A model generated the notes under the pieces. It was not told the DNA's origin, did no database searches, and worked only from the letters and a program-made list of their open reading frames with translations. A program made the translations under genes and the position numbers. Source: Desulfobacterales bacterium (GTDB taxonomy: Bacteria > Desulfobacterota > Desulfobacteria > Desulfobacterales > JAHDSC01). From it: 64,000 bases of DNA. Each line of letters opens with the position of its first letter. The stretch's first letter is position 1. Of the stretch, positions 36,878 through 46,319 are shown piece by piece. Location: contig JAHDSC010000035.1 of NCBI GenBank assembly GCA_018432925.1, positions 1 to 64,000 of the forward strand, read 5' to 3'.

Positions 36878-38911
36878 TCAGATTCGATCAAAATGTGAAA
36901 ACCGCATAGTAAAAGTTCCTCTCCCCTGAGTGGCCGACCTTAATGAAGTTGAATAGCCGAACATTTTTGCCAACGGCACACGTGCCTTTATAACCTGGGT
37001 TCCCATTTGAGGCTTGATTGCTTCAATTTTTCCGTTGCGGGCGCTGAGGTCACCGATAACATCTCCCATGAAAGACTCCGGAACAATTACCTCTACATCC
37101 ATGACGGGATCCAAAAGATATGAGCCCCCTTTTAAAAGTGCTTCCTTGCACGCCATGGATGCGCTGACCTTATACGCAAGTTCCGTACTCAGCGAATCTC
37201 TGTACGTTCCCCCTGTGAGAACGGCTTCGACGTCGATAACCGGATAGCCCATGAGCACACCGCTTTCCAGGGATTCCAGTACACCCTTTTCAATTGCTGA
37301 TATGAAAATTTCCGGTATGGTTTCCTCCGTAACCGCTGAAATGAATTTGATGCCGGTGCCCCGTGGGAGGGGTTTTAATTTCAAGCGGACTCCGGCATTG
37401 TGGTGCTGACCGGATACCTCCTTGTCAAATGTCGCAGAGGCCTCAACCTCGTTCTCGATGGTTTCTCTGTAAACGACTTGAGGTTTTCCCACATTTACAT
37501 TGGTATTGAATTCACGTTTCATACGACTGATGATGACTTCCAGGTGAAGTTCACCCATGCCGGACAGAATGGTTTGCCCGGTATCCTCATCCGTTTTTAC
37601 TTTCAATGTGGGATCTTCCGCCAGAAATTTTTCAATTACCTCGTCAAATTTTTCCTGATCGGCGTGTGTCTTCGGTTCAACGGCGACGGAGATGACGGGT
37701 TCGTAAAATTCAATTTTTTCAAGCAAGACGGGATAATCGGAAGAACAAAGGGTTTCTCCAGTTGAGGATTCTTTTAATCCGACAACCCCCACAATATGCC
37801 CGGCGCTGGTTTCATCAATCCGTTCTCTCTTATTGGCATGCATATTCAATATGCGGGAGATTTTTTCTTTTTTACGGAGGGAAGGATTATATACCTCCTC
37901 TCCGGCATGCATTTTTCCGCTATAAACTCGGAGGAAGCTCAGTTTTCTTCCCTCCATCATTGACACCTTGAATATGAGAGCTGCGAGAGGTTCTGTTATT
38001 TTGGCTCTGCACACGATTTTTTCTCCGGTTTCTGGGTTTGTCCCTTTGATCGGAGGGATATCATGCGGGCTTGGAAGGAACCGGACAATTGCATCTAGGA
38101 GTGGTTGAATCCCTTTGTTTTTAAGTGCACTTCCGCATAAAATTGGAACGAGTTTAAGATCAATGGTGGCCCTTCGGATGGCGTTCAGGATGCTTTCAGT
38201 TGGAATCGGCGCTTCCGAAAAATAGGCCTCCATAATCCCGTCGTCTATTTCAGCGACTTTTTCGATAAGTTTTTCATGGTATTCCTCCGCTTTTTCCTGA
38301 TACTCCCGGGATATGTTCTCGATGGAGTATGTAGCTCCGAGAGTGTCATCATCCCAGATGATCTGTTTCATATCAATCAGATCGATAATGCCGGAAAAGG
38401 ATTCTTCAGAGCCGACAGGGAGTTGCAAAACAAGAGGACTCGCACGAAGCCTTTCTTTCATCATTTCAATCGTCTCAAAAAAATCTGCGCCAATCCGGTC
38501 CAGTTTATTGATGAAGGCGATTTTGGGAACACGATATTTGTCGGCCTGACGCCATACGGTTTCAGACTGGGGTTCTACTCCTTCAACCGCGCTAAAAATA
38601 CCGATTGCGCCATCCAGTACACGCAACGAACGCTCCACTTCGATGGTAAAATCAACATGCCCCGGTGTATCAATGATATGGATTTCGTTCCCTTTCCATT
38701 GGCAGGTAGTGACGGCAGAGGTGATGGTTATACCACGCTCCTGTTCGTCGGGCATCCAGTCCATTACCGCTTCGCCGTCATGCACTTCTCCCATTTTATA
38801 AGAGCGGCCGGTATAGTACAATATTCGCTCGGTAACTGTTGTCTTTCCTGCATCAATGTGCGCAATGATGCCGATATTTCTTATCTGATCGATTCTATTG
38901 TTTTTTTTCAT
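36878..38911 (-). CDS. fusA: Elongation factor G paralogue
   Basis: GTPase that drives ribosome translocation or recycling, 677 residues. The G motifs are intact: AHIDAGKTT (G1), RGITITSA (G2), DTPGHVDF (G3) and NKLDR (G4), followed by domains II-V with LPRGTGIKF and RVPLAKMFGYSTSLRS. It is outside an rpsL-rpsG-tuf operon, so it may be a second EF-G copy of the EF-G2 or recycling type (inference; the rest of the genome is needed). The start overlaps the GerMN gene by four bases, so the two are translationally coupled. Confidence 0.92.
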   Translation of the reverse strand: MKKNNRIDQIRNIGIIAHIDAGKTTVTERILYYTGRSYKMGEVHDGEAVMDWMPDEQERGITITSAVTTCQWKGNEIHIIDTPGHVDFTIEVERSLRVLDGAIGIFSAVEGVEPQSETVWRQADKYRVPKIAFINKLDRIGADFFETIEMMKERLRASPLVLQLPVGSEESFSGIIDLIDMKQIIWDDDTLGATYSIENISREYQEKAEEYHEKLIEKVAEIDDGIMEAYFSEAPIPTESILNAIRRATIDLKLVPILCGSALKNKGIQPLLDAIVRFLPSPHDIPPIKGTNPETGEKIVCRAKITEPLAALIFKVSMMEGRKLSFLRVYSGKMHAGEEVYNPSLRKKEKISRILNMHANKRERIDETSAGHIVGVVGLKESSTGETLCSSDYPVLLEKIEFYEPVISVAVEPKTHADQEKFDEVIEKFLAEDPTLKVKTDEDTGQTILSGMGELHLEVIISRMKREFNTNVNVGKPQVVYRETIENEVEASATFDKEVSGQHHNAGVRLKLKPLPRGTGIKFISAVTEETIPEIFISAIEKGVLESLESGVLMGYPVIDVEAVLTGGTYRDSLSTELAYKVSASMACKEALLKGGSYLLDPVMDVEVIVPESFMGDVIGDLSARNGKIEAIKPQMGTQVIKARVPLAKMFGYSTSLRSATQGRGTFTMRFSHFDRI

Positions 38912-39477
38912 CTTATCAGGAGCATGTTGGCGCGGAACGGAAGTTTCAGATCAATATGACCTGCCAAGGTATTAGATTCGAGACCTTCAAGCAGAATTTT
39001 TACCGCTTCGATCTCAGGAATATTCAAGATTAATGAATTAACAATTGAATAGATGGTTATCAATTCTGATTTACATCCACCGGGATGCTGTTCTGTAATT
39101 ACATTTGAAAAGTCCAGATAGGCAGTCCCGTCTTGCGCAATATAGAAAGCCCGAAGAGTTGTACCTTCGGGTATGGTACGCATTAACTCTTCCTTCGGTC
39201 CGTCGACCAGAGCCTTAACGATAAGGGTTCCAAGTTCTGCCGGATTATCGGAATTAGAAAAGACTCGTTTTTCTGCGATCAGAAAGGAGTTTCCCTTGTC
39301 GGCGAAATATAAATACACGGTCGATTGTTTTAAGGATGACGGCATTGTCGCCGGATCTTTTGAATCCATTCGATTGTCGGCTGATGCCTTTCCGATTAAG
39401 AGGAAAGAAATGATACAGAGTGCGCCTCCGCTTAGAATTGCGATAGCGGCAAATAGTGGACGATTGAAAGCCGTCAT
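38908..39477 (-). CDS. GerMN-domain protein
   Basis: 189-residue exported or membrane-anchored protein. The N-terminal hydrophobic segment (about 8-28) is followed by a GerMN domain: STVYLYFADKGNSFLIAEKR, LIVKALVDGPKEELMRTIPE and TAYLDFSNVI. GerMN was named from spore germination proteins but is widespread in non-sporeformers, so no sporulation is implied. It overlaps the EF-G gene by four bases; why these two are coupled is unknown. Confidence 0.85.
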   Translation of the reverse strand: MTAFNRPLFAAIAILSGGALCIISFLLIGKASADNRMDSKDPATMPSSLKQSTVYLYFADKGNSFLIAEKRVFSNSDNPAELGTLIVKALVDGPKEELMRTIPEGTTLRAFYIAQDGTAYLDFSNVITEQHPGGCKSELITIYSIVNSLILNIPEIEAVKILLEGLESNTLAGHIDLKLPFRANMLLIR

Positions 39478-39988
39478 CGGGTTATCACCAAGTGGATGTT
39501 GGGTTTTTGGAACGTTTTAATAACCTTTTTTCTTATCCGGAAAGAATCCTGCGAATTCCGCCGCATTCCCAAGATTGCCGGGACTTTTTTTTCATCAAAG
39601 AAACTGATTTTTATGCCAATCCGCTTCTTCTGTCAAGGATTGAAGCATAAATTATTGGATTCTTTTGGGGATGGGCCATTGCGATCACGGAAACGGTACG
39701 AAAACCGATAAAACTGAATTTAATTCAAAAAATAGATTCATAAATAAATATTTAATTAAATTTTATTTTTTTCTTGACTTTGAATAAATAGTTTGAAAGT
39801 TAATGAAATGAAAAGATTCATTCCGAAGGAATTGTAGAAATTTTTTCTTAAAGGGACAGACGGTAAAAAACAAAAAAATATAATTCATTTAAATTAAGGG
39901 AGGTGAGAAACGAAACCAAAGTTCTGAAATAGGGAAAAGGATAAGATGACAACGGGTCATTAATAACGGCAGTGAAAGGAGGCATATA
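39478..39988. other. AT-rich divergent region upstream of the CoA-transferase genes
   Basis: About 510 bases without a gene between the GerMN gene (minus) and the CoA-transferase alpha gene (plus). It is notably AT-rich from 39715 to 39900. TTGACT at about 39775 could be a -35 element, but no good -10 is at 16-18 bases. AGGAGG just before 39989 is the ribosome site. Confidence 0.4.
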
Positions 39989-41065
39989 ATGACGGAAAAA
40001 GCTGCTTCGTATGTAAAAAAAGTTTCTTCTCTAAGTATCGATGAAATCAAGAAAAAAGAAGAGCGTACGTTTCAGTATTGGGGACCCACTCCTGACGAAG
40101 CAAGAAAAGCAGCGGTGGCAAAGAAAAAGGGACTACATGACAAGCGGACCACCATAAAAGAAGCGGTGGCAAAGTATGTTAAAGATGGAATCAACCTCGG
40201 TATCGGGGGATTCGTCAACACCCGGGTACCGGTTGCCATTATCCATGAAATCGTTCGACAAGGTGCGAGAGATTTGACATTATCCTTTCAATCCAACTCG
40301 ATTTGCTGTGAATTGCTCGCGGGTGCGATGATTGTGAATCCGAATCACGTGTCCATCAAAAGGGTTGAGCTGGCCTGGTGGGGTTATGAAGTAATTGGTA
40401 TCGCACCGCTTTTGCGTTACCTGGCGGGTAATAGCATGATTCAGCTCGATGATTATACCAACTATGGAATGTCGGCAAGGTTCAAAGCCGGAGCGATGGG
40501 AATCCCCTTCATCCCGACGCGGGATCACGGGGGTTCGGATATGGAACTGGTCAACAGGGGACGAATGATTGAATGCCCGTTTACCAAGAAAAACGTTTAC
40601 CTAGTTTCAGCCTGCCATCCGGATGTAGGTATCGTACATGTGCCGGCCGCTGACAAGTATGGCAATGCGCGTATATTCGGGGCCCTTTGCACATGTCCTG
40701 AAATTGCTCAGGCAGCCAGTCATACGATCATGACGACTGAACAGATCATTCCAACGGAAAGCATTCGACAATACCCGAACCTTACCGAAATCCCATGGGT
40801 TTGTGTCGATGCTTTGATTGAACAGCCTTTTGGCGGTTACCCAGGAGCGGTCTACGGGTATTACTGGTTTGATATGCCGGAATTTTTGTCATTCAGAAGC
40901 ATCTGCGATGAATTCAGAAAAACGGGGAACAAGGACAAGCTGAAGGAATGGTATGATAAATACATATTCGGTTGTGAAACGTTTGACGATTTCATGGCCA
41001 CCCGGCCGTACAGTAAAATTAAACAACTCAGGCAGATGGATCAAGGACAACCAATCATTGTATAA
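39989..41065 (+). CDS. Family I CoA-transferase, subunit A (glutaconate CoA-transferase-like)
   Basis: Alpha subunit of a two-subunit CoA-transferase that swaps CoA between acyl groups, 358 residues. It has the GIGGFVNTRVPVAIIHEI nucleotide-like loop (about 70-87), LTLSFQSNS and GMSARFKAGAMGIPFIPTRD, as in GctA-type enzymes. It has about 60 more N-terminal residues than the classical GctA, rich in Lys/Glu. AGGAGG precedes the ATG. It is followed 61 bases later by the beta subunit, and a SatP-like acetate permease lies convergent downstream, so an acetate or short-chain acid substrate is possible (inference). Confidence 0.87.
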   Translation: MTEKAASYVKKVSSLSIDEIKKKEERTFQYWGPTPDEARKAAVAKKKGLHDKRTTIKEAVAKYVKDGINLGIGGFVNTRVPVAIIHEIVRQGARDLTLSFQSNSICCELLAGAMIVNPNHVSIKRVELAWWGYEVIGIAPLLRYLAGNSMIQLDDYTNYGMSARFKAGAMGIPFIPTRDHGGSDMELVNRGRMIECPFTKKNVYLVSACHPDVGIVHVPAADKYGNARIFGALCTCPEIAQAASHTIMTTEQIIPTESIRQYPNLTEIPWVCVDALIEQPFGGYPGAVYGYYWFDMPEFLSFRSICDEFRKTGNKDKLKEWYDKYIFGCETFDDFMATRPYSKIKQLRQMDQGQPIIV

Positions 41066-41126
41066 ATGAGAGGGTTGGGCCATCAAACAGAAATTAATCC
41101 ATTGAAAAATAGCTAAAGGAGGGAAT

Positions 41127-41912
41127 ATGCCTGAATATGGACCATTTGAAATGATTGCTTATACCGGATCAAGAGTCCTGGAAGACGAAAGCATCGTGTT
41201 CGTCGGAACGGGTTTGCCGATTATTGCTGCAATGCATGCACAACTTACCCATGCACCAAGTCTTAATATGATATTTGAGGCCGGGTCTGTGGCGGCGATT
41301 TTAGAGCAAGGGATGCCATTATCCGTTGGGGATACCCGGGCATTTCGTAAGGCCTGCTTTGCTAAGGGGCTTTGCGGTGCATTTGAGCTGACCCAGAGAG
41401 GATATGCGGATTACGCCTTTATCGGGGGCGCTCAGGTAGACATGTTTGGAAATATCTGCTCAACATACGAGGGTGGCACCTATTCCAAACCCAGGGTACG
41501 ATTCCCTGGAAGCGGAGGTGCGGGTGCAATGGCGGCCAACTGTGAAAAAACCATTGCCATTATGGCTCTCGAAGCGAGACGGTTTGTCCCGAAAGTTGAA
41601 TTTATCACAAGCATCGGATTCGGCGATGGCAGCCCGGAATACAGGGAAAAAGCCGGGGTGATGGGTTCCGGCCCCTACCGGGTCATTACCAATCAAGCGC
41701 TGTTCGGGTTTGATGAAAAGACCCGCCGGATGACGCTGCTGGAAGTCCTGCCGGGAAAAACCGCGGCCGATATCCAGGAACTGGTCAGCTTTGAATTGAT
41801 TATCTCGCCGGATCTAAAGGACATGAGAGAACCCAGCGAGGAGGATCTGGCACTGCTGAGAAACGTTTGTGATCCGGACGGATATTTTCTGAAACGAAAG
41901 GTCGCCAAGTAG
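41127..41912 (+). CDS. Family I CoA-transferase, subunit B (glutaconate CoA-transferase-like)
   Basis: Beta subunit carrying the catalytic glutamate, 261 residues. E51 in LNMIFEAGSVAAIL corresponds to the GctB active-site glutamate that forms the CoA thioester (family knowledge). GGAQVDMFGNICST and RFPGSGGAGAMAANCEKT are also characteristic. AAGGAGGG precedes the ATG. The substrate could be glutaconate, acetoacetate or another acid; the window does not decide. A strong hairpin ends the operon. Confidence 0.9.
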   Translation: MPEYGPFEMIAYTGSRVLEDESIVFVGTGLPIIAAMHAQLTHAPSLNMIFEAGSVAAILEQGMPLSVGDTRAFRKACFAKGLCGAFELTQRGYADYAFIGGAQVDMFGNICSTYEGGTYSKPRVRFPGSGGAGAMAANCEKTIAIMALEARRFVPKVEFITSIGFGDGSPEYREKAGVMGSGPYRVITNQALFGFDEKTRRMTLLEVLPGKTAADIQELVSFELIISPDLKDMREPSEEDLALLRNVCDPDGYFLKRKVAK

Positions 41913-41953
41913 TGTTGATCCGGAAATTTTGATTTCCGCGAAGTCGTCGATAG

Positions 41954-41994
41954 CAATTAAAAAGCCGGGCTTTCAGGGTCCGGCTTTTTAATTG
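41954..41994. terminator. Strong bidirectional terminator
   Basis: CAATTAAAAAGCCGG and its exact inverse CCGGCTTTTTAATTG form a 15-bp stem around an 11-base loop, about 40 bases after the CoA-transferase genes. A and T runs on both sides allow it to work from either strand. Confidence 0.88.
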
Positions 41995-42070
41995 TGAGCC
42001 ACTCAAGTAATTTTTCAGCCGTTATAATAAAATATCGGAACAAGAAACAAAACCATACCTTCCATATAAA

Positions 42071-42099
42071 AAACCCTGGGGCTTGCGCACCCAGGGTTT
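42071..42099 (-). terminator. Terminator of the SatP-like gene
   Basis: AAACCCTGGG/CCCAGGGTTT, a perfect 10-bp stem with a nine-base loop. On the minus strand it is followed by TTTTTTATA, giving a standard intrinsic terminator about 37 bases after the permease stop. Confidence 0.85.
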
Positions 42100-42135
42100 G
42101 GTCGAATCAGTATGCCCGAATCAGGCTCGAAGAAT

Positions 42136-42693
42136 CTATTTAATCCACGGTTTGCCTACCGGAAGATTGATGCCTAAGTCCGCGAAAATGACATGTGCCA
42201 TGACATACCAGGCGAGGCAGGCACAAATGATGAGATCCCATGCGGCAATTTTGGTAAAAGCAGGCATACCCATATGTGCCAGATCCAAAAATATGAATCC
42301 AAGCAAAAGCGTCAGGAAGGTCCAAGCCAGGGCGTTACTTACCTTCATTGAGCCGATCCACATGATGGCTGTATAGATCGTCCACACGAAAAGAAAAGCG
42401 AGCAGCTCATTGTTGCTAGATTTATAGATGTTGAAGTGGTTGAGAAGAAAAATTACGCCCAGTGCGATCCAGAAAGCTCCATAGGACGTGAACGCGCAGT
42501 AACCGAAGTTGTTTCCGGTCTTTTGCTCTTGAAGCCCGGCGATCAATTGCGCCAGTCCGCCATAAATCAACCCGCATGCCACAATCGGGCCGACACCGAT
42601 CCAGCCTAAGTTGTGGAGTTGTAAAATAAAAGTTGTTAATGCAAAACCTCCCAATCCCACTGCCGCCGGATTTCCCAATTTTGCTTCTGCCAT
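42136..42693 (-). CDS. SatP/GPR1/FUN34/YaaH-family acetate-type transporter
   Basis: 185-residue inner-membrane protein with six TM helices, predicted to import acetate or succinate with protons. The N-terminal signature GNPAAVGLGGFALTT matches the family NPxPxGL motif in modified form (NPAAVGL). The start at 42693 follows a strong AAGGAGG. A continuous frame runs 38 codons further upstream, but those codons come from a dispersed ~140-bp repeat and are unlikely to be translated. It is convergent with the CoA-transferase genes, which could process the imported acid. Confidence 0.9.
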   Translation of the reverse strand: MAEAKLGNPAAVGLGGFALTTFILQLHNLGWIGVGPIVACGLIYGGLAQLIAGLQEQKTGNNFGYCAFTSYGAFWIALGVIFLLNHFNIYKSSNNELLAFLFVWTIYTAIMWIGSMKVSNALAWTFLTLLLGFIFLDLAHMGMPAFTKIAAWDLIICACLAWYVMAHVIFADLGINLPVGKPWIK

Positions 42694-42732
42694 GAATTCC
42701 TCCTTAAGATTATATGATGTTAAAACTTTATT

Positions 42733-42875
42733 GGAAGGGGGTTTTAAAACCTCCCATCGGGTTTCAAAATCAAAGTATTCAGCGTCTTGAATGCTTTGAG
42801 AATTCATAAATAGGATTTAATACCTGCCCAAAACACAGAGATTTGGCCTATCGGAAGGTTTTGAAATCCTTTCTG
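42733..42875 (-). repeat. ~140-bp hairpin repeat, copy 3 (inverted)
   Basis: Read on the minus strand it starts GAAAGGATTTCAAAACC, continues GGCCAAATCTCTGTG (family GGGTCTGATTTCTGTG) and ends AAACCCGATGGGAGGTTTTAAAACC. It lies in the presumed leader of the SatP-like gene in sense, 40 bases before its start. Confidence 0.7.
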
Positions 42876-42939
42876 TGAATCCCTTAAAAAAAAGGTATGA
42901 TTTAGTGAAAATTTTTTATTATAAAAAAAATATAAATAT

Positions 42940-42956
42940 TCTGAATACAATTCAGA
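42940..42956. promoter_or_regulatory. Palindrome at the presumed SatP transcription start
   Basis: TCTGAAT-ACA-ATTCAGA, perfect seven-base arms. It lies just downstream of the candidate minus-strand -10, where a repressor would block initiation. Its protein partner is unknown. Confidence 0.4.
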
Positions 42957-42962
42957 TTATTC

Positions 42963-42990
42963 ACCTTATCAATCAATTTTATATTGTCAA
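42963..42990 (-). promoter_or_regulatory. Candidate promoter for the SatP-like gene
   Basis: On the minus strand, TTGACA (42990-42985), a 16-base AT-rich spacer and TAAGGT (42968-42963). It would give a leader of about 260 bases that includes repeat copy 3. Confidence 0.4.
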
Positions 42991-43502
42991 GAACAAAATA
43001 AAATTTTCTGCGGCCGGGAATTTCGGTGGTTACGATTCGAGTAGAAATTTCATTTAACGTACTTGAAAGATTTGAATATTTCATCAACCGGGTAGAGCGG
43101 GTAGTGGAGATGCCCGCGCATTTTTTGTCGACATGAATAAATCCAAAATATTTAATAATTCAGAAATTGATTCATTTTGATTTCGTGAGGGACTATAGAA
43201 GGCATGATGGGGTCAAATTGGATTCTGCTTATTTTAAATCTTCAATAGGAAACGCAACGAAGAAAAAAAATGATTTCCTCAAGAGTTGTTCGCGAAGATG
43301 ACTTGACAGGAGTTAAAAATCAGGATTTACATAAATTGAAATTTTAATGAGAATTTCATATTCTACCCGAACAGGATCCCGGACGAATCGGAAACGATGC
43401 AGGGAATTGTATCGAAGAGATTCTATTGGTGTAGCAATTGTTCAGGCTTTTAAAGACCATGTCTTTTAAAAATGTTATATCCCTCAAATCAGGTCCATTG
43501 AA

Positions 43503-44288
43503 ATGATCGGAGTGTTTGATTCAGGAATCGGCGGTCTTACGGTTGTCCGGGAGCTTATGAAACAGCTTGTCGGTTACGATATCATTTATTTTGGTGATAC
43601 CGCGCGCACCCCTTACGGAAACAAAAGCCCCGGAACCGTAACCGCATATGCTCGCCAGGATATAGATTTTCTTCTAAACAAGGGAGCAAAAATCATTGTG
43701 ATCGCCTGCAACACCGCTTCAAGCGTTGCGAGCGAAGATTTTATCGGAAGTTACGATGTCCCGATATTCGAAGTAATTACTCCAGCTGTGGAGCTTTCCG
43801 TCATGGCTTCCAAAATATTCAGAATCGGGGTTATCGGAACGAGGGCCACAATAAAAAGTGGTATCTACGAAAAAAAGATCAAGGAAATCGAGCCAAATGC
43901 AGCGGTTTATTCAGTTGCCTGTCCACTTCTTGTCCCATTAGTGGAAGAAGGGTGGCTCAAGAAACCGGAAACGAGGATGATCGTCAAAAAGTATTTGCAT
44001 TCCCTGAAATGCAGTCAAATCGATACTCTGATTCTGGGCTGTACGCATTATCCTTTTTTAAAAGAAATCATACAAAGAAAAATCGGCAGGAGAGTCAAAA
44101 TCATAGACTCCTCAGTTGCCATCGCCGAAAGAGTGAAGCGATTTTTGGAAAAGCATCCTGAAGTTGACGGGGGACTCGGTAAAGAAGCTATATCCAGATT
44201 GTTTGTTTCCGATGTGACGGATCATTTTGAGAAAATTGCCAGAGCCACCCTAAAAAGAAATTTATCGCTTGAGAATGTAACCCTTTAA
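43503..44288 (+). CDS. murI: Glutamate racemase
   Basis: Makes D-glutamate for peptidoglycan from L-glutamate without cofactor, 261 residues. The two catalytic cysteines are in VIACNTASS (about residue 70) and LGCTHYPFL (about residue 180); FDSGIGGLTV and YFGDTARTPYGNKS are diagnostic. The start is the ATG at 43503 with AGGTCC upstream, a weak site. It is convergent with the GT9 gene and seems monocistronic. Confidence 0.96.
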   Translation: MIGVFDSGIGGLTVVRELMKQLVGYDIIYFGDTARTPYGNKSPGTVTAYARQDIDFLLNKGAKIIVIACNTASSVASEDFIGSYDVPIFEVITPAVELSVMASKIFRIGVIGTRATIKSGIYEKKIKEIEPNAAVYSVACPLLVPLVEEGWLKKPETRMIVKKYLHSLKCSQIDTLILGCTHYPFLKEIIQRKIGRRVKIIDSSVAIAERVKRFLEKHPEVDGGLGKEAISRLFVSDVTDHFEKIARATLKRNLSLENVTL

Positions 44289-44363
44289 TCTATAGCGGCA
44301 TCTTAGGGAAATAGGGGCGTTTTCATCAGGATTTCCATCATTGAAACATGGAAAGAAGAAATG

Positions 44364-45359
44364 TTAGGACAAGTTTGTAAGCTTTCTCCTGCAGGTGTAA
44401 AAAGCATTCACAACCATTTCAGGCGTTGTTTTATTGAAGCAACTCATTTCGGCGCAGGGTTCGGTTTTTTCAAAACATGGACTGCATTTCAGTTCCGGTC
44501 GCAAAATTTCCACTGAAGGTCCTAACGGTTTCCACCTCTCAGGATCCGATGGGCCGAATACAGCTACGGTCGGCAAGCCTGAGAATGCGGCCAGATGAGT
44601 GACACCCGAATCATTTCCGATAAAGCCTCCCGCTTTTTCCAATAACAAAAGAAGTTCGTCCGGTTCGGAAATAATATTGACTCCGCTGTTTTCATAGCCG
44701 TTCGCTTTCAGTTCTCTCGCAAGGAACCGCTCAGCAGGTCCCAGAATAAATTCCGGATGGAGCCCGGCTGATCTCAGAGCCGCTTCTGTTTTTATAAAAT
44801 TTAAAATCGGCCAAAATTTTTTTTTGCTTCCGGATCCGGGATGGATCAATATCCGTTTCGATTTGTTTATCCGTTCCCATTGTTGGGCAGGATTCACCGG
44901 TAAAAAAACATTCTCGTTTATTCGACTGTTCGCTTCCAACAGGCCGCATTTTCTCAGATTGCGTGTGATATATTCGCCGACATGTAGTTTTTGGTTTAAC
45001 TCAGATCGAGGTATGATTCGGTGAGGTTTTTTTGTGGTAATTTCAGCGATCGCATCCTCAAGAAACTTTGAAAATGAGAATAAAACAATTTCTTGGTATG
45101 AGCGCAGTATATTTTTAATTCTGGAATCGATCGAATTGGAATAGAGGGATGAAAAAGAAGCAGATTCCAATGGGTAGAATTTACTAAAAACACCCAGCGC
45201 ACAGCCCAGTTTTCCTGAACTGCTCTGGCAAATCACATCAATCGGGTGGAAAAAATTTTTTAATTGAATTACGGAAGGAAAAGAGACCACCAGATCGCCG
45301 AGTGCCCCTTGGTGGATGATTAGAAGGTTTTTTTTGGTTGAGGGGTTGCAACGCTTCAT
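44364..45359 (-). CDS. GT9 glycosyltransferase (heptosyltransferase-like)
   Basis: 331-residue cytoplasmic glycosyltransferase of family 9, which adds heptose to the lipopolysaccharide core in relatives. Features: N-terminal LIIHQGALGDLVVSFPSVI, ILIHPGSGSKKKFWP (about 170-184), GGFIGNDSGVTHLAAFSGLPTVAVFGPSDPERW (nucleotide-sugar site, about 255-288) and a cysteine-rich tail with CSPCFEKTEPCAEMSC. No other LPS genes lie close by. The exact sugar is unknown. Confidence 0.88.
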   Translation of the reverse strand: MKRCNPSTKKNLLIIHQGALGDLVVSFPSVIQLKNFFHPIDVICQSSSGKLGCALGVFSKFYPLESASFSSLYSNSIDSRIKNILRSYQEIVLFSFSKFLEDAIAEITTKKPHRIIPRSELNQKLHVGEYITRNLRKCGLLEANSRINENVFLPVNPAQQWERINKSKRILIHPGSGSKKKFWPILNFIKTEAALRSAGLHPEFILGPAERFLARELKANGYENSGVNIISEPDELLLLLEKAGGFIGNDSGVTHLAAFSGLPTVAVFGPSDPERWKPLGPSVEILRPELKCSPCFEKTEPCAEMSCFNKTTPEMVVNAFYTCRRKLTNLS

Positions 45360-45481
45360 TTTTCCGGTAAATTCCCTTTAAGGATAATCAGAAAAAACTG
45401 TGGATCAAATTATTCGATCACGGAAAGGATAAATTTTTCGGGCAGCCGGAGGTTTTGAGTTGATAAGGAATTCGGGAAAAA

Positions 45482-45519
45482 AACAGACAGTCAGGCGATT
45501 ATCCGCCTGACTGTCTGTT
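45482..45519 (-). terminator. Terminator of the sdhCAB operon
   Basis: A 16-bp perfect stem (AACAGACAGTCAGGCG and its inverse) with a six-base loop; on the minus strand it is followed by TTTTT. It lies about 36 bases after the sdhB stop. Confidence 0.88.
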
Positions 45520-45554
45520 GGATTTGGAAAATAAAATGGCTTTGTTAAACCGGA

Positions 45555-46319
45555 TTACATTACATCTGAACCGATACTTGCTTTTATATACTCACGGTTC
45601 AGTCGGGCAATGTTGGTGATCTTGATTTCCTTCGGGCAAACTGCTTCGCATTCTCTTTCGTTGGAGCAGTTTCCAAATCCGCAGGCATCATGAGTTCTCA
45701 TCATGTTGATTGCCCGTTTGGCTGCTTCCGGTCTACCCTGCGGCAACAAGGCCAGTTGTGAGACCTTGGCGCTTGTAAAAAGCATGGCCGAGGCATTGGG
45801 GCAGGCTGCCACACAGGCACCGCATCCGATGCAGGCGGCAGCATCCATTGCCTTTTCGGCGATTTCCATTGGAATCGGGAGGCCATTGGCATCGGGAGCG
45901 CCTCCTGTGTTTGCCGATATATAGCCACCGGCCTGGATAATTTTATCCAATGCACTTCGATCGACGGCAAGATCCTTGACAACCTTGAACGCTCTTGCCC
46001 GCCACGGTTCAACGGCTATGGTATCGCCATTTGAGAATTTTCTCATGTGAAGCTGGCAAAGGGTCATTGCTTTCATCGGTCCGTGGGCGATGCCGTTCAC
46101 CAGGCAGCCGCACATACCGCAGATTCCTTCCCTGCAGTCATTATCGAAAGCGATCGCATCTTTTCCCTCAAGGGCGAGTTGCTCATTCACAGTATCGAGC
46201 ATTTCCAGGAAAGACATGTGAGTTACTACATCCTTGACGGGAATTGTTTCAAAATGACCCTTGTCGCCGGGACCTTTTTGACGCCAGACCTTTAACGTTA
46301 TATTGATGGTATCACTCAC
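45555..46319 (-). CDS. sdhB: Succinate dehydrogenase/fumarate reductase iron-sulfur subunit
   Basis: Electron-transfer subunit of complex II, 254 residues. The N-terminal 2Fe-2S ferredoxin domain has [11 protein letters not shown] and a further cysteine in TLCQLH. The C-terminal domain has [15 protein letters not shown] and [18 protein letters not shown] for the 4Fe-4S and 3Fe-4S clusters. It overlaps sdhA by four bases and is the last operon gene. Direction (succinate oxidation or fumarate reduction) cannot be told from sequence. Confidence 0.95.
   Translation of the reverse strand: MSDTINITLKVWRQKGPGDKGHFETIPVKDVVTHMSFLEMLDTVNEQLALEGKDAIAFDNDCREGICGMCGCLVNGIAHGPMKAMTLCQLHMRKFSNGDTIAVEPWRARAFKVVKDLAVDRSALDKIIQAGGYISANTGGAPDANGLPIPMEIAEKAMDAAACIGCGACVAACPNASAMLFTSAKVSQLALLPQGRPEAAKRAINMMRTHDACGFGNCSNERECEAVCPKEIKITNIARLNREYIKASIGSDVM

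Larger units (their letters stand above)
42876..43502. other. AT-rich divergent region between satP-like gene and murI
   Basis: About 630 bases without a gene. The part next to the permease (42890-43000) is very AT-rich and holds a minus-strand promoter and palindrome. TTGACA at 43303 could serve murI but lacks a good -10 at normal spacing. An imperfect palindrome TTTTAAAGAC/GTCTTTTAAAA lies near 43449-43472. Confidence 0.4.

Noticed and set aside
38908-39477. Sporulation capacity suggested by the GerMN domain
   Set aside because: GerMN occurs widely outside spore formers and no other sporulation gene is present.
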